Shown piece by piece: positions 34,963 to 44,364 of a stretch of DNA of 64,000 nucleotides; position 1 is the first letter of the stretch; each line of letters begins with the position of its first letter. Origin of the DNA: Roseiarcus sp963758335. GTDB taxonomy: Bacteria > Pseudomonadota > Alphaproteobacteria > Rhizobiales > Beijerinckiaceae. The notes beneath the pieces are model-generated. The model did not search any database, was not told where the DNA came from, and saw only the letters and a list, made by a program, of their open reading frames with translations. A program made the translations under genes and the position numbers. The stretch lies in the NCBI GenBank assembly GCA_963758335.1, contig CAVWVF010000001.1, forward strand, positions 1,621,530 to 1,685,529, given 5' to 3'.

Positions 34963-35889
34963 TCAGATCTGGCCCGGAAATTTTGCCTGCAAGACTCCGA
35001 GGAACTTTGTCGCGAGCGCAGTAAATCCAGCGAAGCGTGGGTGGATTTCGTTCGCCCAGCCGGTCGGCGACGACGCGTCCGGCGTCACTGTCCCTCGCGT
35101 GTCGACTAAGGTGAAATTGTACGCCGGATTGGCCGCGAGCGCGGCTAGCATGTCGTGGAACATGTCGATCATGTTTTTCACTATCGCCACGCCTTGGGTG
35201 TAATCGTAGCCGGCGAAATCGAGCGACGGCTGCAGCCAAGCCGTCTGCACGCACATCGGAACGACGCCGTTTGGAAGCGCATAGTCGTAGCAGTGTCCAA
35301 TAATTGGCACGCCCGCGGCGAACAGGTCGCGGAACGCGAACAGGTCCAGGTAGGACGCTCGAACCGAATCGAGCGCACCCTGGTACCTGCTCGCGTCGAG
35401 CCCGCCTCCGCCATAGTCGAGGTAGATGACGAACTGGTCGCCGACCACGTCGTCGCCGCCAGCGGAGACGAGGATCGCGTCCGGAAGGTTCGTCCGCTGG
35501 TTCAGCCACTGGTCCGGGTCCTCGAGCAGCGTCTGTAAGGTCTGCTGGTTTTCCCAGGACAGCATCGCGGTCGTCGCCTGCCCGTGCAGCGCCTGATTGA
35601 GGATTTGCGGGGGCGGGCTACCCATGGCCTGGAGCTGAACCGGAGCGACGATCCCCGTCTCTTCGAAAACCGGCCCATTGTCGTAAAGCGGGTATTCGAA
35701 CCAAGAATCGCCGATGGCGAGAAAATCGAGCGGCATTTTCGCCGCCGCGGCTCGCGGATTGAGACGGGCTTGCCGACTCTTGCCTTTCTTGATGCGCGCG
35801 GTCCTCGCCTTGTGGGCGAGGATGTTCTCGTCCCTCCGCGCCTTGGACTGCCGCAAGAGCTCGTCATACATTTGCGCCCGGCTCTTCAT
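34963..35889 (-). CDS. SGNH/GDSL-like hydrolase family protein
   Basis: ATG 35889 gives MKSRAQMYDELLRQSKARRD with GGGAGGG five bases upstream; an in-frame start at 35910 is less likely. The protein has about 308 residues. After a basic, helical N-terminus (residues 1-50) comes 'LDFLAIGDSWFEYPL', a block I with Ser in GDS. 'ILVSAGGDDVVGDQF' could supply the oxyanion hole, and the C-terminal 'WANEIHPRFAGFTALATKF' carries the block V His. The catalytic Asp-x-x-His is altered to EIHP. No signal peptide is obvious. It is an esterase or lipase-like protein of unknown substrate. Confidence 0.75.
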   Translation of the reverse strand: MKSRAQMYDELLRQSKARRDENILAHKARTARIKKGKSRQARLNPRAAAAKMPLDFLAIGDSWFEYPLYDNGPVFEETGIVAPVQLQAMGSPPPQILNQALHGQATTAMLSWENQQTLQTLLEDPDQWLNQRTNLPDAILVSAGGDDVVGDQFVIYLDYGGGGLDASRYQGALDSVRASYLDLFAFRDLFAAGVPIIGHCYDYALPNGVVPMCVQTAWLQPSLDFAGYDYTQGVAIVKNMIDMFHDMLAALAANPAYNFTLVDTRGTVTPDASSPTGWANEIHPRFAGFTALATKFLGVLQAKFPGQI

Positions 35890-35987
35890 TTTTCCCTCCC
35901 GCCGCAACACGTGCGTCGACGCCGAGATTACAGTAAACTCGAATCCAACCTAAAAATCCTCTTCTCTCTGCGCGCCGGTGACCGTCC

Positions 35988-36128
35988 GCAACGTGTCGAT
36001 CTAACCCGTTCACCACGCAGCCGTGGAATGACCGCCATTTTGCGCGCAGCAGACGGCCGCAGTCGACGTATTGCGGACGTAGCCGACCGTGGGCTTGGAC
36101 GCCTCAGTTGGGCGGGGAGCGGACCTTT
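35988..36128. repeat. Dispersed repeat family, copy C (longest)
   Basis: This copy joins the two halves seen separately elsewhere. The 5' part (GTGTCGATCTAACCCGTTCA, later GTGGAATGACCGCCATTTTG) matches 37437-37500 and 53536-53605. The 3' part (GGCCGCAGTCGACGTATTGC, then GGACGTAGCCGACC and CTTGGACGCCTCAGTTGGGC) matches copies at 25090, 34748 and 63148. It therefore gives the approximate full unit of about 140 bp. Confidence 0.65.
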
Positions 36129-36145
36129 TCGCCGTGCGCCGCAAC

Positions 36146-37314
36146 TTAGCGAACGGGTGCAGTCGTTAGCGTCCCCTGTGCAGCTTCTTGGAACAGCGCC
36201 GCCAAAAGGCGCGGAACAAATTCCCGCAGGAATGACAAGTATTTTCCAAGATCTGATGCGTCCGAATGTCCATCATGCAACAGGGTGCTGCGAATCGAAT
36301 AGGCGTGTCGTAACTTGTCGCAAATATCTACGGGATCGCCGAGTTCGGAATGGCGTGATATGACGGTTGAAACGAATTTGCAAAGTGTTGTACCGACCGC
36401 TTCAGTCCTCAGCCCGCCGATGCGAGACAGCAAATGATTGATGAGCCCCCACTCGGTAGCGTCACGCCGATAGCGATCTCGAATTTCCTTGACAACTTTC
36501 TTGGCGGGTTTGAGCGCGGCATACGAGCACTTAGGGATCTCCATATCAGGAAGGAGAGCCTCTAGCGCCGAAACGAGTGTAATAAGCTGCGCGTTGTCGC
36601 TGAGCTCGAAACGATACGCCGCACAAAGCTCGATCGCAAGTTTGAGCTTTTCGTCTTCGATTACGTTTCTAGACTTGCAAAGGACAGCGTTTGACTCAAG
36701 GACTTGAAGAAGCTCTCGATAGTGATCCCGAGCACCACAGAGGCTTGCCCGCTTTCCCACCGGATGAGTCGCTTGTGGTCCGGACGAATGAGTGCTTTGT
36801 CAGCATCGTAGAAACCGTCAGTAGCAGTCCAGCCAACGCGGCGAGCCACCTGGGAAACCAGATCCAACTCGGCAACGGGTTGTGGTGCCCCGAACAGCTC
36901 GAGATCTCCAATGATCTTTGAGTAGCTGACGCCAACGCCGTAGCTTAGGGATAGCCATAGTAGAGAGGCCCGGAGCTGATCGAGGTGCGCAGCGGCTGCA
37001 TCTTCGGAAGGAAATGGCCCCGAAGAGAGCGCATAATGGTGATGAAGCTTCTCTAGTTTGAGATTGAAAGAACCTTGCGTTGAGGTGACTGGGTATTCGA
37101 TGGGCGCAATATTGGCGCCTGGCGCTAGAACGAAAGGCAAATAAGCCACGTACCGCTCATGACCGGAGCCCTCAGACCCTGGGGAGATGGCGAAAATCAT
37201 CCCACCACCGCTCTGTTGCATTGGCGAGCCTCCGGCGCAAAAGACCAAATATCGAACGCGCAATACTGGATAAGATCGTTCTATTAAATTGAGCATGTCC
37301 AGAAATTCTGGCAT
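36146..37314 (-). pseudogene. HEPN-like protein of unknown function, frameshifted
   Basis: ATG 37314 (MPEFLDMLNLIERSYPVL) is preceded by AGGATC and opens a frame of about 195 codons ending with 'RWESGQASVVLG'. At about 36730 one base (a G in a G-run) appears lost. The neighbouring frame then continues 'DHYRELLQVLESNAVLCKSRN' to 'ELSDNAQLITLVSALEALLPD', and ends at 36146. In the second half 'LRHAYSIRSTLLHDGHS' fits the R-x4-H motif and its setting in Apea-like HEPN domains, which are often RNases in defence or abortive-infection proteins. The N-terminal half is unrecognised. The function is inferred only from the HEPN-like motif. Confidence 0.6.
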
Positions 37315-37436
37315 GATCCTGGCGGCGCGCAAGGGGAGCTTCGCTCTCAAATGGGCGGGGTCTCAAAACCCCTCGATTTTCGACCTCGAAATCGCCGCGC
37401 GAATTTCTTGCTTTTCTTGCGCCGCGGAACGCCCGC

Positions 37437-37500
37437 TTCGGGTCGATTTGACCCGTTCGCCAAGCCGTCGCGGAATGGCCGCTCCTTGCGCACTCCGGCC
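37437..37500. repeat. Dispersed repeat family, 5'-half copy
   Basis: CGGGTCGATTTGACCCGTTC followed by GCCAAGCCGTCGCGGAATGGCC and GCTCCTTGCGCA. It matches 53536-53605 closely and 35988-36050 more loosely. It overlaps the 3' end region of the next gene only slightly. Confidence 0.6.
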
Positions 37501-37502
37501 GT

Positions 37503-38006
37503 TCACGGCGGCGTCTTCGAACTCCCCCCATCGCGGTCGGTCCCGAGCCCAATGCGGTGATTCGAATTCGGGACCGCCCGGCGGCTCATGCTGTGGCTCT
37601 GGCGCCCGGGGCCCTGCTGGTTGTAATTCGGACCGAACGCCTCCTTTTCCACGACGTCGAGGCAATTCGAGAGCGCCTTGAAGAGTTGCCCGTATTGTGT
37701 GGCAAGGCCGTCGGTAAATTGCGCAATCTTCATCTGGCCCTGCAATAGCTGCTCGATGGCGGCAGCGTGATCGTTGTGGCGCTCGACGTCGTCGTTCCGC
37801 ACCTTCCCAACGAGGTCCGCGAGCGCCTCCATTGCTGCCGCCTGCTTACCAAAGAGGGACATGATGTCGTATTGCTGTTTCTGCGCCCGCCCGACCAGTT
37901 GGGCCATCTGGTTGAATGCGTCCTCAAGCTCTTTGGAGAGCCTCTCTGACAATGTCTCGAACGCACGCGCAATCGCCTGGGCGATCTGTTGTTCGTCGTC
38001 GGTCAT
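37503..38006 (-). CDS. Hypothetical coiled-coil protein
   Basis: The 167-residue frame starts MTDDEQQIAQAIARAFETLS. Residues ~5-125 are rich in Glu, Gln, Ala and Leu with heptad-like spacing, indicating helical or coiled-coil structure. The last 40 residues are polar and rich in Gly, Gln and Ser and may be extended by repeat DNA downstream. No membrane segment or signal peptide is seen. I do not recognise a family. It lies between the HEPN-like pseudogene and a GlcG-like gene on the same strand, with no close coupling. Confidence 0.55.
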   Translation of the reverse strand: MTDDEQQIAQAIARAFETLSERLSKELEDAFNQMAQLVGRAQKQQYDIMSLFGKQAAAMEALADLVGKVRNDDVERHNDHAAAIEQLLQGQMKIAQFTDGLATQYGQLFKALSNCLDVVEKEAFGPNYNQQGPGRQSHSMSRRAVPNSNHRIGLGTDRDGGSSKTPP

Positions 38007-38410
38007 GGGATCAATCCCTTCCGAAAAAATAAGTTTGCCGGGACCGTCAGCGATGGCTCATTCACCTGTTTCCTCCTTCGTTCGCAAAGGCGACGCCGAA
38101 GCGAGCGCGGTGAATGCGGCAGCAGCATATCTCTCGAACCGCAATTGATTGGTCGCGTGCGATTTTCATGATTGGTTGCGTGCGACTTAGAGACCAACTG
38201 GCGATCATCGCAGTTCTCTACTTGACCGGACACGAAGAATGTTATGGGAATAATCGGGTGCAACAAGGCTGTTCGGTGAGGACTCTGCCACATGCCCCAA
38301 CGATAACCCTCGAAATGGCCGCCGAACTGCGCGTTGGCCCCCGCCTTTTGCTGTCAATCGGCTCTTACGCTATCGCCTCCAGGGGCCCTGGGGAGTTCCT
38401 ATGTAGCTCG
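38007..38410. other. Non-coding stretch
   Basis: About 400 bases upstream of the coiled-coil gene. It contains no frame with recognisable protein, no tRNA and no clear repeat. Any promoter for the leftward gene would lie here. Confidence 0.45.
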
Positions 38411-38914
38411 CTATTTCAGGCGATCACGGATTTTGTCGAGACCTGCACGCGCGCAACCATCATCGAGGTCGGCGCCGGGCGCGCCGGCTGCCCCGATCGC
38501 TCCGACGACTTCGTCGTCGATCTTGATCACCAGGCCGCCGCCGAACAGAAGGGCATTCGGTAGTTTCGCAAGCAGCGGCGCGATTGGGGCGGTCTTCGCC
38601 CGTTCGACCAATGCGCTGGTGTCGGACTTGAAGGAAGCAGCCGTGTAGGCTTTCTCAAATGCGCTGTCGAGCGTGTGGGCGCCGGCTCGATCGCCGCGCA
38701 AGACGGCCTGTCGGACGCCGTCGGCGTCGACCAGGACAGCGGTCTCAGCATAGCCCTTCCGCGCGCATTCGGCGACGGCCTCGGCGACAGCTTCCAGCGC
38801 CAGCGCCGCAGGTATGCGATGAGTTTGCAAGGCCTGTGCGAATACCGGCTGCGCGATTTCGCCGTAAGCTAGACTTGCAAGAAAGCTCAGCGCGAGCTTC
38901 CAAATCCAATTCAT
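38411..38914 (-). CDS. GlcG/HbpS-family (DUF336) heme-binding-like secreted protein
   Basis: ATG 38914 follows GGAGGTCCG directly and gives MNWIWKLALSFLASLAYGEI, a signal peptide ending near VFAQA. The longer start at 38932 lacks such a site. The mature ~145 residues read 'LALEAVAEAVAECARKGY', 'AVLVDADGVRQAVLRGDRAGAHTLDSAFEKAYTAASFK' and 'LLFGGGLVIKIDDEVVGAIGAAGAPGADLDDGCARAGLD', the GlcG/HbpS fold. Members bind heme or form oligomers in the periplasm; the exact role is unknown. It is a single gene. Confidence 0.88.
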   Translation of the reverse strand: MNWIWKLALSFLASLAYGEIAQPVFAQALQTHRIPAALALEAVAEAVAECARKGYAETAVLVDADGVRQAVLRGDRAGAHTLDSAFEKAYTAASFKSDTSALVERAKTAPIAPLLAKLPNALLFGGGLVIKIDDEVVGAIGAAGAPGADLDDGCARAGLDKIRDRLK

Positions 38915-39216
38915 CGGACCTCCATTCGACACCGGTGCCTGAGATCGTATTCAGATCCGCACAAGCAGAAATTCAAGGATCATGGTTGAGTTCGACCTGG
39001 CCGACAAGGGACCGCCGCGCTCGGTGTCGCCGGGTCGCTTCAGAGGCCGGGCTATTGATCCGGGCGGCCCCGATCTGCGAACTTGAGCAGGCAGCGCGAT
39101 TGAAACTGGGCGCTTCCTTCCGGTTGGGTTGCGGATGCCTACCCTTAGACATTTCAACGTTGACTCGCAGCCCATACGGGTGTGCGTCCGGGCCACTGGA
39201 TATCGACTCGCCTACC

Positions 39217-39693
39217 CTATGTCTGGGGCGCTGCCGGCGTAAGACCGTGGCGGCGCATGATCTCTGCCATCCTGGCCCGGTCCGGCGGACCGCCGGCCGC
39301 GGCGTTTAGCACCGCGAAAGCCTCGCGAAAATACTCCGGACCGATCGCGGCTGGCGTAATCACGCACAGCGCCTTCGCGTCCCGGCTTCCATTGTTGTCG
39401 AACCGATGGACGGCGCCTCGTGGAATGCACAGCGCCTCTCCCGGCCCCACGTCAATTGGTCTTCCGTCGACGGTCCAGGTCAACACGCCGTCAATGCCAT
39501 AGATCGTTTCTTCGTAGTGGTCGTGGCTATGCGCCGGAGCGGGTAATCGTTGAGCGCCGGGAACGACAAGTTCAAAGGCCGCGATGCTGCCGCTCGAGTT
39601 GTCCCCGGTCAGCAAGAAGCGAACCGCGAGCCCGTTGGCAGCGATGGTTTCTTCGGCAGGATTGAGGCGAAGGTTTGCGGCTGGCCGTAGCAT
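39217..39693 (-). CDS. Cupin-domain protein
   Basis: The protein has 158 residues and starts MLRPAANLRLNPAEETIAAN. The cupin motif 1 is 'PAHSHDHYEETIYGIDG', with two His and one Glu as metal ligands. Motif 2 is 'GPGEALCIPRGAVHRFDNNG', with the third His. There is a single conserved barrel and no second domain apart from a helical C-terminus. Many such proteins are dioxygenases or sugar-binding regulators; the function here cannot be assigned. The following 300 bases (39694-39992) hold no gene I can support. Confidence 0.9.
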   Translation of the reverse strand: MLRPAANLRLNPAEETIAANGLAVRFLLTGDNSSGSIAAFELVVPGAQRLPAPAHSHDHYEETIYGIDGVLTWTVDGRPIDVGPGEALCIPRGAVHRFDNNGSRDAKALCVITPAAIGPEYFREAFAVLNAAAGGPPDRARMAEIMRRHGLTPAAPQT

Positions 39694-39992
39694 CGTCCGA
39701 CCTCATATGGTAAATTAGATTTACTGATCGAGTAAGGGCCATTTACCGCAATCTGTCAATGCCCTGATCCTCGAAGCGATTACCCGTCAAATCCGAGGAC
39801 ATACTTTTGGTGCGCGTGCGGGCGCAGGCCATCCATCGCCGCACTATCCAGGAGCTCAACGCCGCCGGATTTGGCGACTCGACCTGTATCTCAGAGCCAT
39901 GGAGAGCGCCGGCCCGTCGCAAGCAAAGGCGGTGTAGCGCCAAGCGGGCGACGAATTTCCGGTTGTTGAACGAAGTTTGTTCTCCCCGCGCT

Positions 39993-42257
39993 TCAATCAG
40001 CCTTCGATGAATTCGACGATCGGGAAGGCGCGCCGAGCCGAAGCCACTCGTCGAGCTTCGACCAGCGTCGCCGGCCCAATACGTTGCGAACCGCGATGGC
40101 GATGGCCTTCTTCTGGCCGACGAGAACCACGAGCCGCTTGCCGCGCGTGACGCCGGTGTAGAGGAGATTTCGCTGCAGCATCGGGTAGTGCTGGGTCAGG
40201 ACCGGGATGATCACGGCGGGATATTCGGAGCCCTGGCTCTTGTGGATGGTGGCGGCGTAGGCTGGAACCAGCGTGTCGAGTTCGCCGAAGCCGTAGGTCA
40301 CCGAGCGCCCGTCGAAGGTCGCCACGAGTTCGCCCGCCTCGGGATCGACGTCGTCGATATAGCCGATGTCTCCGTTGTAGACCTCCTTGTCGTAGTCATT
40401 CTCGATCTGCATGACCTTGTCGCCGGGCGCAAAGGTCCAGCCGAAACGCTCGACCTTGCGTTCGCCCGCGGGGTTCAACGCCGCCTGCAGTTCGATGTTG
40501 AGCGAACGCGCGCCGACGCCGCCGCGGTTCATCGGGCAGAGCACCTGGATGTCGCGGATCGGGTTCAAGCCGAAGCGCTTGGGGATGCGGATCTTCACCA
40601 ACTCCAAGATGCGCTGAACGGCGGTCTCGGGATCCTTGGCCGGAACGAAGTAGAAGTCGCTGTCGCCGGCCGGCGCGCTGAGATCCGGCACCAAGCCCTG
40701 GTTGATGCGGTGGGCGTTGATGATGATCCGGCTCGCCGCAGCCTGCCGGAACACCTCGGTGAGGCGCACGACGGGTACAGCGCCAGAGCCGATGATGTCC
40801 GCCAGCACCTGCCCGGGTCCGACGGAGGGCAGCTGGTCGATATCGCCGACGATCAGCAGCGCCGCGTTGTCCGGCGTCGCCCTCATCAGCGCCTGCATCA
40901 GCATGACGTCGACCATGGAGGCCTCGTCAACCACGAGCAGATCGCAGTCGAGGGAATTGGCGGCGTTGCGCGTGAACCCGCGGCTCTTGGGATCGATCTC
41001 CAGGAGCCGGTGGATCGTCTTGGCCTCGACCCCCGTCGCTTCGGTCATGCGCTTCGCCGCGCGGCCCGTGGGGGCGCAAAGCAACAACCGCACGTTCTTG
41101 GCCGCGAGAATCTTGAGGATCGAATTGACGATCGTGGTCTTGCCGACGCCCGGCCCGCCGGTGATCACCAGCACCTTCGCCGTCAGCGCCAACCGGATCG
41201 CCGCCCTCTGACTGTCGGCAAGCTGCAGACCGCTGCGCTTTTCGACCCAAGGTACAGCCTTATCTTCGTCGATCCATGTCCAGGGCAGCCTGCCGTTCAC
41301 GATGCGGATCAGCCGATCGGCGATCGCTTGCTCGGCCTTGTAGAGGCCTGTCAGGAAGGTGCAGGCGGTGTCGCCGACCTTGTCGGCGATCACGGCGCCG
41401 TCGGATCGTTCGAGTTCGAGGGCAGCCAGAATCAACTCCTTCGGCGCTTCGAGCAATTCTTCGGCGAGCGGGATCAATTGTTCCGCGGGCAGCCCGCAGT
41501 GACCCTCGTCCATCGCCTCGATCAACGCATACGAGATCCCGGCCCGCAGTCGGATCATGGCGGTCTTTTCGATGCCGAGCCTCATCGCAATCGCGTCAGC
41601 GCTCTTGAAACCGATGCCTCGAATATCCCGGGCAAGCCGATAGGGGTTCTCCGTCATGACCTGCACGGCGTCCGCGCCGTAGGTCTTGAAGATGCGAACC
41701 GCGCGTGCAGTGCCGACCCCGTGGCTGTGCAGGAAGACCATGATCTCCCGGACGATCTTCTGCTCCGCCCAAGCGTCCGTAATGCGCTTTGCCCGCACCA
41801 CTCCGATCACGGTGACCTCTCGAAGGCGATCGGGCTCAGCCTCGATGACGTCGAAGACCTTGTCTCCGAAGGCCTTGACCATCTTCTTGGCGTAGACCGG
41901 GCCGATGCCCCGGATCATCCCAGAGCCCAGATATTTCTCGATCCCGTCGATTGAACTCGGCGCCGAGGTCTTGAGAAACCGCGCCTTGAATTGCTGACCG
42001 TGGGCGCGATCGTTGATCCATTCGCCCGATGCAGTGATCCACTCGCCGGCCGAGATGATGGCGGCATGCCCCACGACGGTCACCAGATCGCGGTGACCGC
42101 GCGCCTTAGCCCGGAGCACGCAGAAGCCATTCTCGGCGTTGTGGAAGGTGACCCGCTCGACGAGGCCCGCGAGAACTTCTTGGATCGACGGTCGTACGCC
42201 TAGCCCTTGCTCGGGAGGCGATTTTGATGGGCGGACTCTCAACGCGCAACCACGCAC
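39993..42257 (-). CDS. RecD2-like ATP-dependent DNA helicase
   Basis: The 754-residue protein starts at GTG 42257; the first ~25 residues are poorly conserved and a later start is possible. The N-terminal part contains 'SGMIRGIGPVYAKKMVKAFG' and related helix-hairpin-helix repeats. The P-loop GGPGVGKTT lies near residue 366. Later motifs are 'DLLVVDEASMVD', 'GDIDQLPSVGPGQVL', 'LTEVFRQ' and the C-terminal 'YAATIHKSQGSEYPAVIIPV'. This is the RecD2 architecture found in bacteria without RecBC pairing. RecD2 unwinds DNA 5' to 3' and takes part in repair. It is intact and single. Confidence 0.95.
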   Translation of the reverse strand: MRGCALRVRPSKSPPEQGLGVRPSIQEVLAGLVERVTFHNAENGFCVLRAKARGHRDLVTVVGHAAIISAGEWITASGEWINDRAHGQQFKARFLKTSAPSSIDGIEKYLGSGMIRGIGPVYAKKMVKAFGDKVFDVIEAEPDRLREVTVIGVVRAKRITDAWAEQKIVREIMVFLHSHGVGTARAVRIFKTYGADAVQVMTENPYRLARDIRGIGFKSADAIAMRLGIEKTAMIRLRAGISYALIEAMDEGHCGLPAEQLIPLAEELLEAPKELILAALELERSDGAVIADKVGDTACTFLTGLYKAEQAIADRLIRIVNGRLPWTWIDEDKAVPWVEKRSGLQLADSQRAAIRLALTAKVLVITGGPGVGKTTIVNSILKILAAKNVRLLLCAPTGRAAKRMTEATGVEAKTIHRLLEIDPKSRGFTRNAANSLDCDLLVVDEASMVDVMLMQALMRATPDNAALLIVGDIDQLPSVGPGQVLADIIGSGAVPVVRLTEVFRQAAASRIIINAHRINQGLVPDLSAPAGDSDFYFVPAKDPETAVQRILELVKIRIPKRFGLNPIRDIQVLCPMNRGGVGARSLNIELQAALNPAGERKVERFGWTFAPGDKVMQIENDYDKEVYNGDIGYIDDVDPEAGELVATFDGRSVTYGFGELDTLVPAYAATIHKSQGSEYPAVIIPVLTQHYPMLQRNLLYTGVTRGKRLVVLVGQKKAIAIAVRNVLGRRRWSKLDEWLRLGAPSRSSNSSKAD

Positions 42258-42268
42258 ATATAGCCTAA

Positions 42269-43804
42269 TTAAGTCCCGCAGAATGTCTGGAAGACGCGCT
42301 CATCTGTGCGAGGCGGGATGGCATAGTCGGCGAAGGCCTCCTGATCCTCATATGGTCGTGAGAGAACCGTCAGCAGGTCGGCAAACGGTGAAAAGTCTTC
42401 AAACTCGATCGCCGCGTCGAGCGCTTGTTCGACGCGATGATTGCGCGGGATGAAGGCCGGATTGACGTTTTGCATTGCCCGAGCGCGTGCGTTGGGATCG
42501 CGCGTGTCAAGGACCAGACGCGATCGCCACCTCGCGGCCCAATTGTCGTAGGCGCCGGGGTTCACGAACAAGCCGCGCACGTCGGCGTCTGCCTTCTCAT
42601 CCCCGGCAGCATCACACAACCGACGGAAAGTCAGTGTGAAGTCCGCGGCGTTTTCATGCATCGCCTGGAGCAATGCGCGGACGAGTTCGAGATCGCCGTC
42701 TTCATTGCCAGAGATTCCGAGCTTATCTCGCATGCCGGAAAGCCAATGCTCCAGAAAGCGCGACGCAAACGCTGAGATCGCCTCGTTCGCAAGTTCGACC
42801 GCCCGCTCGGAGTTGGGATCCATGAGCGGAAGCAGGGTCTCGGCGAACCTGGCAAGATTCCATTTCGCAATGGCCGGTTGATTGGCGTAGGCGTAGCGCC
42901 CAAACTCATCGATTGCGCTGAAGGCGGTTGCAGGATCGTACGAGTCAATAAAGGCGCACGGCCCAAAATCGATGGTCTCTCCCGAAAGTGACGTGTTGTC
43001 GGTGTTCATCACGCCATGGATGAAGCCGACATGCATCCAACGCGCGATTAACAAAGCCTGGCGTTCCACGACGGCCTGAAGCAGCGCCAGGTGGGGTCTC
43101 TCAGTATGTCGGGCATCGGGGAAGTGGCGATCGATTACGTAATCGGCCAGACGTTTGACGGCTTCCAGGTCGCCGCGCGCTGCGAAATACTGAAAGGTTC
43201 CGACGCGGATGTGACTCGACGCGACGCGGGTCAGCACGGCTCCAGGTAACTGACGGTCGCGATAAACGGGTTCGCCGGTCGAGACGGCCGCCAGCGCCCG
43301 TGTGGTCGGAATTCCGAGCGCATGCATCGCTTCGCTAACGAGATATTCGCGCAGGACCGGCCCCAATGCGGCGCGGCCGTCCCCGCGCCGCGAGAACGGC
43401 GTTCGTCCCGCGCCCTTCAACTGGACATCGCGCCTCTCGCCGTTGCGGTCCAAGACTTCGCCGAGGAGGATTGCGCGGCCGTCGCCAAGCTGAGGAACGA
43501 AATTGCCGAACTGATGCCCGGCATAGACCATGGCGATCGGCTCTGCGCCCGACGGTGTGACGTTGCCGGCAAACATCGCCGCCAGTCGGTCCGGATCGAG
43601 ACCTTGTGTATTAACCCCCAGCTCCGAGGCGAGCGAATCGTTGAACTTGATCAGGTGGGGCTTTGCTACGGGCGCGGGAGTGAGCCGTGCGAAAAAATGC
43701 TCGGGCAAGCGTGCGTAGCTGTTGGAAAAGACAGCGATCGGGCCGGGCGTGCGTTCGGCGGTCGATGGCATTTCCATTGAGTTAGACAGCGCCATGCGTC
43801 GCAT
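42269..43804 (-). CDS. selO: Protein adenylyltransferase SelO (YdiU/UPF0061)
   Basis: The protein has 511 residues. Two starts nine bases apart are possible (43804, 43795), both near AGGAAAT. Conserved blocks include 'MVYAGHQFGNFVPQLGDGRAILLGE', 'DVQLKGAGRTPFSRRGDGRAALGPVLREYLVSEAMHALGI' and 'HVGFIHGVMNTDNTSLSGETIDFGPCAFID', with the pseudokinase metal-binding Asn and Asp. SelO transfers AMP to Ser, Thr or Tyr of target proteins during oxidative stress. The C-terminal 'FQTFCGT' retains the conserved Cys two residues from the end. The gene ends 12 bases before the helicase start, so they may be co-transcribed. Confidence 0.96.
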   Translation of the reverse strand: MRRMALSNSMEMPSTAERTPGPIAVFSNSYARLPEHFFARLTPAPVAKPHLIKFNDSLASELGVNTQGLDPDRLAAMFAGNVTPSGAEPIAMVYAGHQFGNFVPQLGDGRAILLGEVLDRNGERRDVQLKGAGRTPFSRRGDGRAALGPVLREYLVSEAMHALGIPTTRALAAVSTGEPVYRDRQLPGAVLTRVASSHIRVGTFQYFAARGDLEAVKRLADYVIDRHFPDARHTERPHLALLQAVVERQALLIARWMHVGFIHGVMNTDNTSLSGETIDFGPCAFIDSYDPATAFSAIDEFGRYAYANQPAIAKWNLARFAETLLPLMDPNSERAVELANEAISAFASRFLEHWLSGMRDKLGISGNEDGDLELVRALLQAMHENAADFTLTFRRLCDAAGDEKADADVRGLFVNPGAYDNWAARWRSRLVLDTRDPNARARAMQNVNPAFIPRNHRVEQALDAAIEFEDFSPFADLLTVLSRPYEDQEAFADYAIPPRTDERVFQTFCGT

Positions 43805-43825
43805 ATTTCCTTTTTCGGTCGCACG

Positions 43826-44209
43826 CTATCGATAGCGCCGCATCGATCGGTCGATCTCGCAAGCCCACGCTTCGATGCCGCCGTTGAGGTTGATGGCGTT
43901 GTCAAAGCCGGCGTTTCGGAGAAAGTCGACGACCATCTGACTGCGAGCGCCATGATGGCAAATGACTACCAATGGTTAATTCGTTGGCAAGACATCGGTG
44001 CGCGCTGGGATCTCCGCCATCGGAATATGCAGGGCGCCCTCGAGCTGGCAAAAATCAACCTCTCTTGCTTCCCGCACATCGAGAACCGTATGCTCCCTTC
44101 CCGCGCTCCGCATGTCTGCAAGCTCGCGAACGGAGATTGCATCTGATCCTCTGAGAGATTCTGTGGACAATCCCTTGTTGCTCCCCTGAGATGCATGACG
44201 GCTGTACAT
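43826..44209 (-). pseudogene. Rhodanese-domain protein with in-frame stop
   Basis: The frame contains 'SVRELADMRSAGREHTVLDVREAREVDFCQLEGALHIPMAEIP', the N-terminal half of a single-domain rhodanese. It stops at TAA 43976-43978 after 'DVLPTN'. The same frame then continues 'PLVVICHHGARSQMVVDFLRNAGFDNAINLNGGIEAWA', in which Cys of VVICHHGARS is the sulfur-accepting residue, and ends at 43826. A substitution turning a sense codon to TAA explains it. The true start is uncertain; a TTG at about 44170 is possible. Rhodaneses transfer sulfane sulfur. Confidence 0.8.
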
Positions 44210-44364
44210 ATGTCCGACTGGAAGCTGGTCAAGAAGACGTCGAAGCGTCGCGAGGTTACTCCTTCAGAATCAAGCTCGTTGGCGCCGACGCTTCACTCCT
44301 CCGACGCTTCACTCCTTTCGTGGAAGGATAGGGAGTCGGGATCGCTTCGACTGGTTCGCCAAAT

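Noticed and set aside
39743..39943. Small minus-strand ORF after the cupin gene
   Set aside because: No ribosome-binding site or recognisable motif; composition is consistent with chance.
40188..41954. 588-codon open frame opposite the RecD2-like gene
   Set aside because: Antisense shadow; the helicase motifs on the other strand are unambiguous.
24145..43978. Possible alternative genetic code or stop-codon recoding (TAG, TGA, TAA inside genes)
   Set aside because: All three stops are used normally by intact neighbours, and each internal stop is in a different gene that is otherwise accessory or decayed; independent nonsense changes are simpler.
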